Made by a program: the position numbers and the translations under genes. A stretch of 8,509 nt of DNA from an uncultured Bacilli bacterium (GTDB lineage: Bacteria > Bacillota_I > Bacilli_A > RF39 > UBA660), in NCBI GenBank assembly GCA_947625715.1, contig CANQPR010000058.1, positions 1 to 8,509 on the forward strand, written 5' to 3'. Positions within the stretch are counted from its first letter, which is position 1. Every line of letters starts with the position of its first letter. This document shows positions 6,038 to 8,509 of this stretch, piece after piece. Under the pieces are notes generated by a model, which saw only the letters and a program-made list of their open reading frames with translations, did not search any database and was not told where the DNA came from.

Positions 6038-7188
6038 TAATTCATGCCTCCTATACTACATGTATCGCTACTACAACTGTTGACGTCACAATTATTACTA
6101 TCCAATATACATTGTGTACAACAGCACCAAGTATTTTGATAGTTACTGAATTCATTTACCCAATTTAAAAGCATTTGAACTATTCCTGGTAAGAAAAAGA
6201 TGGCAACACCAGCAATAGCTCTAATAGCTATATGCCGAACTGAAGATGCTATTTCATTACTTTTCGTTACAGCTTTATATAAATCAACTATTCCTAAACC
6301 AATTATTAAAAGGGGAACAATTATTTTTACCAAATTAACTAACGTTCCAATAAATTTTAAAGGCTTACGTAATTCTGGTTTAGAACAAATCGTTTCTAAA
6401 TTAGTGTTAGAGACACTTCCCCAATTAGTTTCCGAACTAGCTAAGAAAGATTTACCATTAGTAGTATTAGCATCTTTATTAGCTTTGATAACTGTTCCTT
6501 CTCCACCAAATTGCAATTTAGGCGTTTTATTTTTATTACTATATTTTAAATTATTAGGACATACTAATTTCCCTTGCTTATTACTTACAAAACTAAAATA
6601 ATTAATTGACGATACATCAGCTTTTTTACCGGAATTTTTAACAGCAAAATATCCTTCCTTTGTAGCGCTTCCAGAAGATCTTAACGTAAATGTAACATTG
6701 TATCCGCTTCCTTTATAGTTACAAGTTATACATTGATATTTATCACAATCATAATTATATCCGGCAACTTTAGCTGTTTTTTGTTTTAAAACTTTTTGGT
6801 TATCTAAAACTTTGGTAGTATCTAATTTTATTTTCGTTCCACTCGTTCCACTAGCATATAAATGTAGTGAAACACTGTTTTTAGTATTGCTTGATCTTTT
6901 ATATATAAGGTTTTTAGGACATACTAATTTGGTTTTTTCATTATTCAAAAAATTTTTATATTTAACAGAAGAAACCATTGAATAATTAACTTTACTTTTA
7001 CTATTGGTTTTTTTTAGAGTCCAATCTAATGTACCATCTGATTTTACATTATACGTAATGTTAAAATTTGTAGCTTTATAAACACAGGTAATACATTGAT
7101 AGTTATCACACACATCAGCTTTTACAAAACGAGGAATGATGGCAACTAAAAAAATAACTATTAAAAGAAAATATCTTTTGTTTTTCAT
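6037..7188 (-). CDS. Secreted protein with two Cys-rich repeats and C-terminal pilin-like module, function unknown
   Basis: This 383-residue protein begins with a signal peptide (1-24, cleavage near VKA). Two copies of a domain of about 85 residues follow: residues 27-115 and 148-231. Each starts with a CDxYQCITCxYK motif (Cys27, 32, 35; Cys148, 153, 156) and ends with KLVCPxNLxY (Cys90; Cys210). I do not recognise this domain; four Cys per copy outside the membrane suggest disulfides, or a metal site. The rest is the shared module: Cys268, LKFIG (277-281), helix 1 (282-304, P292 and D302), helix 2 (323-344, R323 and P334), and a tail with Cys355-357, Cys360, Cys367 and two more Cys, containing CxxC-[IV]-L-x4-C. 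An adhesive or structural tip subunit is one possible role, but that is speculation. Ribosome binding site GAGG is at 7197-7200. Confidence 0.7.
   Translation of the reverse strand: MKNKRYFLLIVIFLVAIIPRFVKADVCDNYQCITCVYKATNFNITYNVKSDGTLDWTLKKTNSKSKVNYSMVSSVKYKNFLNNEKTKLVCPKNLIYKRSSNTKNSVSLHLYASGTSGTKIKLDTTKVLDNQKVLKQKTAKVAGYNYDCDKYQCITCNYKGSGYNVTFTLRSSGSATKEGYFAVKNSGKKADVSSINYFSFVSNKQGKLVCPNNLKYSNKNKTPKLQFGGEGTVIKANKDANTTNGKSFLASSETNWGSVSNTNLETICSKPELRKPLKFIGTLVNLVKIIVPLLIIGLGIVDLYKAVTKSNEIASSVRHIAIRAIAGVAIFFLPGIVQMLLNWVNEFSNYQNTWCCCTQCILDSNNCDVNSCSSDTCSIGGMN
6496..6747 (-). repeat. Second copy of the internal Cys-rich protein repeat
   Basis: This encodes residues 148-231 of the 6037-7188 product. 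It shares with the first copy the CDKYQCITCNYK opening, an aromatic and Thr-rich middle (YNVTFTLRS) and the closing KLVCPNNLKY. All four Cys positions match the first copy. Confidence 0.75.
6844..7110 (-). repeat. First copy of the internal Cys-rich protein repeat
   Basis: This encodes residues 27-115 of the 6037-7188 product, from CDNYQCITCVYK through NITYNVKSDG to KLVCPKNLIY. The copies are clearly diverged at DNA level, so the duplication is not recent. The Cys-rich opening is the best conserved part. Confidence 0.75.
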
Positions 7189-7196
7189 TTTTTTCG

Positions 7197-7222
7197 CCTC
7201 ATTTCTTTAAATTATTATAACA
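7197..7222 (-). promoter_or_regulatory. Extended -10 promoter and ribosome binding site after engB
   Basis: On the minus strand 7214-7222 reads TGTTATAAT, a perfect extended -10 element, with only a weak -35. GAGG (7197-7200) then lies eight bases before the ATG at 7188. It would let the Cys-repeat gene and the following small pilin-like gene be expressed apart from engB. No hairpin terminator is visible after engB, so read-through from engB is also possible. Confidence 0.6.
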
Positions 7223-7254
7223 TACAGTTAAAATTAATTGCATCTTTTATTTAC

Positions 7255-7842
7255 TTAATAATGTAAATCATCAATTATTATTTTATATATTTCATCTCTT
7301 CCTTTTTTGGTAGTTGATGAAAAACGAATAAAATCTTCGTCTTCTTTTAATTTCAATGTTTCTTTTATTAATTTATCTTGAGCAATTCTTGATGTTTTTC
7401 CTACTTTATCATATTTTGTAGCTACTATGGTGGTATTTAAATTGTAGTATTTTAAAAAATTATACATTAATTCATCATCTTCGGTTGGTTTGTGACGATA
7501 ATCAATTAAGAGAAAGACATGCGCTAAATCTCCTCTGCTTTTAATATATTCTTCAATCATTAAACCTAATTTTTTTTGCATTTCTTTGCCAGTATTTGCA
7601 TAACCATATCCCGGAACATCTATTAAGTAAAATTGATTATTAACTAAATAAAAGTTTAAGGTTTGAGTTTTACCAGGTTTACTTGATGTTCTTGCAAAGT
7701 TTTTTCGACATATTAAGGCATTGATAAAACTTGATTTTCCTACATTACTACGACCAACTAGCAAAAACTCAGGTTTATCATTTACTGGATATTGGCTTTC
7801 TCTTACAGCAATATTTTTAAGTTCTACTGAATCTATTTTCAA
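7255..7842 (-). CDS. engB: Ribosome biogenesis GTP-binding protein EngB/YsxC
   Basis: EngB (YsxC, YihA) is an essential cytoplasmic GTPase that assists assembly of the large ribosomal subunit. The G motifs are clear: GRSNVGKSS (residues 30-38) for the phosphate loop, the RTSSKPGKTQTLNFY switch region (51-65), DVPGYG (75-80), TKYD for guanine recognition and FSSTTKKG near the C-terminus. The start is placed at TTG 7840-7842: AAGGAG (7854-7859) is then 11 bases upstream, and the N-terminus MKIDSVELKNIAV lines up with the Bacillus MKVTKSEIVISAV at equal total length (195). A GTG at 7851 is open but sits only two bases from that site. The gene begins about 18 bases after the stop of a pilin-like gene and its ribosome binding site nearly touches that stop. 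It is usually found beside lon or clpX, so this neighbourhood is unusual and indicates a chromosomal locus. Confidence 0.97.
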   Translation of the reverse strand: MKIDSVELKNIAVRESQYPVNDKPEFLLVGRSNVGKSSFINALICRKNFARTSSKPGKTQTLNFYLVNNQFYLIDVPGYGYANTGKEMQKKLGLMIEEYIKSRGDLAHVFLLIDYRHKPTEDDELMYNFLKYYNLNTTIVATKYDKVGKTSRIAQDKLIKETLKLKEDEDFIRFSSTTKKGRDEIYKIIIDDLHY

Positions 7843-7853
7843 ATAAATCACTA

Positions 7854-7859
7854 CTCCTT
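7854..7859 (-). promoter_or_regulatory. Ribosome binding site that decides the engB start
   Basis: On the minus strand this reads AAGGAG. It is two bases from GTG at 7851, too close, and 11 from TTG at 7842. It begins immediately after the TAA stop (7861-7863) of the upstream gene, so engB translation may be coupled to it. Confidence 0.55.
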
Positions 7860-7860
7860 T

Positions 7861-8509
7861 TTAATCAGTGGTTGTTATTTCACATTTATCAGGATCTAAA
7901 ACACAATTGACACAATTTTTAAAATTTTTAGGGACTTTTAGACTTGTATCAGCACTGGCATTTTCATCTTTACCATTAGCAATATTATAAGCAACGTTGT
8001 ATACGGTTACTAATACGGTTGGAATAATAAATATACCAATTCCAATAATTATTCTTAGGAAAATATTTTTGGCTTGTTTTTTAGCTGTATCCTCATTTCC
8101 ACTAGTAATTATTTTTAATAAATCAACTATTCCTAAAATAATTATTATAGCCGGAACAAGGATTTTAGCTATACTTAATAATAAACCTAAAAATTTTAAG
8201 GTTCTAGCAACATAAGGATCGGTACAAAATTTGGTTAGCTTAATACTACAATTATCACTGCCACCGCATAATTTATTAGGGTCCCAACTACCAATTTCGG
8301 CATTGCTTCCACTTTCATCACCTTTTGTATCACTTCCATCATCTTTGGTTCCACTCCAATCAGCAGGGTTTGCTCCAACACCTGGGTTAACGGATGTTAC
8401 GGTAAAAACATTAGGTTGTGAAGTTCCACCTGGAGCATTTAAATAAAAGTTAGTACTTTTACAACTATCAGACCAAAAGGCTTTAACATTATTCCAATTT
8501 TCATCAATA
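7861..8509 (-). CDS. Pilin-like two-helix protein with extracytoplasmic N-terminal region, 5' end outside window
   Basis: The frame is open from the window edge to TAA at 7861-7863, giving the last 215 residues; the start and any signal peptide are missing. The visible N-terminal region is polar, rich in Gly, Asn, Ser, Thr and Asp, with scattered Cys and a low-complexity Asp/Gly/Ser stretch encoded near 8287-8346. The shared module follows: KFC (Cys encoded at 8224-8226), LKFLG, helix 1 with P-x9-D (VPAIIIILGIVDLLK), a loop with several Lys, helix 2 with R-x10-P, a spacer of about 28 residues and the CxxC-[IV]-L-x4-C tail (NCVNCVLDPDKC). The tail groups it with the three pilin-like products downstream, although the spacer after helix 2 is longer and helix 2 lacks the usual FFLP. 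It lies upstream of engB, so the family extends across that gene and perhaps beyond the window. Confidence 0.75.
   Translation of the reverse strand, partial: IDENWNNVKAFWSDSCKSTNFYLNAPGGTSQPNVFTVTSVNPGVGANPADWSGTKDDGSDTKGDESGSNAEIGSWDPNKLCGGSDNCSIKLTKFCTDPYVARTLKFLGLLLSIAKILVPAIIIILGIVDLLKIITSGNEDTAKKQAKNIFLRIIIGIGIFIIPTVLVTVYNVAYNIANGKDENASADTSLKVPKNFKNCVNCVLDPDKCEITTTD

Noticed and set aside
6200..6601. Open plus-strand frame of 133 codons
   Set aside because: It is antisense to the Cys-repeat pilin-like gene, whose signal peptide, repeats and membrane module are convincing; the plus-strand product has no motif and its hydrophobic runs mirror the opposite strand.
7997..8446. Two open plus-strand frames (7997-8215 and 8231-8446)
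   Set aside because: Both are antisense to the partial pilin-like gene, which continues the conserved P-x9-D, R-x10-P and CxxC tail pattern. The plus-strand frames show nothing conserved.
1..8509. Mycoplasma genetic code (TGA as Trp)
   Set aside because: Trp is encoded by TGG throughout and no in-frame TGA appears in any of the genes.
1..8509. CRISPR array, tRNA or rRNA genes
   Set aside because: I saw no regularly spaced repeats, cloverleaf-like segments or rRNA-like stretches; the gaps between genes are all under 100 bases.

Overview
The window is AT-rich, and every gene I can support lies on the minus strand. Strong AGGAGG-type ribosome binding sites, short Bacilli-style signal peptides and an EngB/YsxC protein close to the Bacillus form point to a low-GC Firmicutes relative. 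An uncultured Bacilli or Mollicutes-related lineage (RF39-like) is my guess, not a demonstrated placement. All visible Trp codons are TGG and no gene contains an in-frame TGA, so the standard bacterial code applies. Interestingly, all nine visible stop codons are TAA or TAG.

In transcription order (high to low coordinates) the layout is as follows. (1) The 3' part of a secreted protein with a two-helix pilin-like module (7861-8509, cut by the window edge). (2) The housekeeping GTPase EngB/YsxC (7255-7842). (3) A protein with two Cys-rich repeats and the same module (6037-7188). (4) A small pilin-like protein (5600-6037), with a probable terminator at its stop codon. (5) A second small pilin-like protein (5113-5502) behind its own likely promoter. 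(6) Four consecutive secreted peptidoglycan hydrolases, each with the two-helix module at its C-terminus: an Amidase_3 (3836-5092), a SleB-like hydrolase (2776-3822), an NlpC/P60 peptidase (1796-2764) and a divergent NlpC/P60-like enzyme (757-1731). (7) The 5' part of a polytopic membrane protein that looks like a VirB6/TrbL-type channel subunit (1-746).

The main result is that eight of the ten genes share one C-terminal module: Cys, helix 1 containing P-x9-D, a short basic loop, helix 2 containing R-x10-P, then one or more Cys. The predicted topology (N-terminus out, C-terminus out, basic loop inside) matches VirB2/TrbC-type pilins of type IV secretion systems. Two tail types divide the family: CxxC-[IV]-L-x4-C in the four non-enzymatic members and G-[LI]-Y-D-x3-C-x-I in the four enzymes. 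With the VirB6-like gene following directly, I infer a diverged type IV secretion or conjugation-like envelope machine. In it, several wall-cutting enzymes appear to be built onto pilin-like subunits, instead of one free VirB1-type hydrolase. Its substrate and purpose cannot be read from this window. Gaps between genes are all under 100 bases, so there is no long gene-free stretch.
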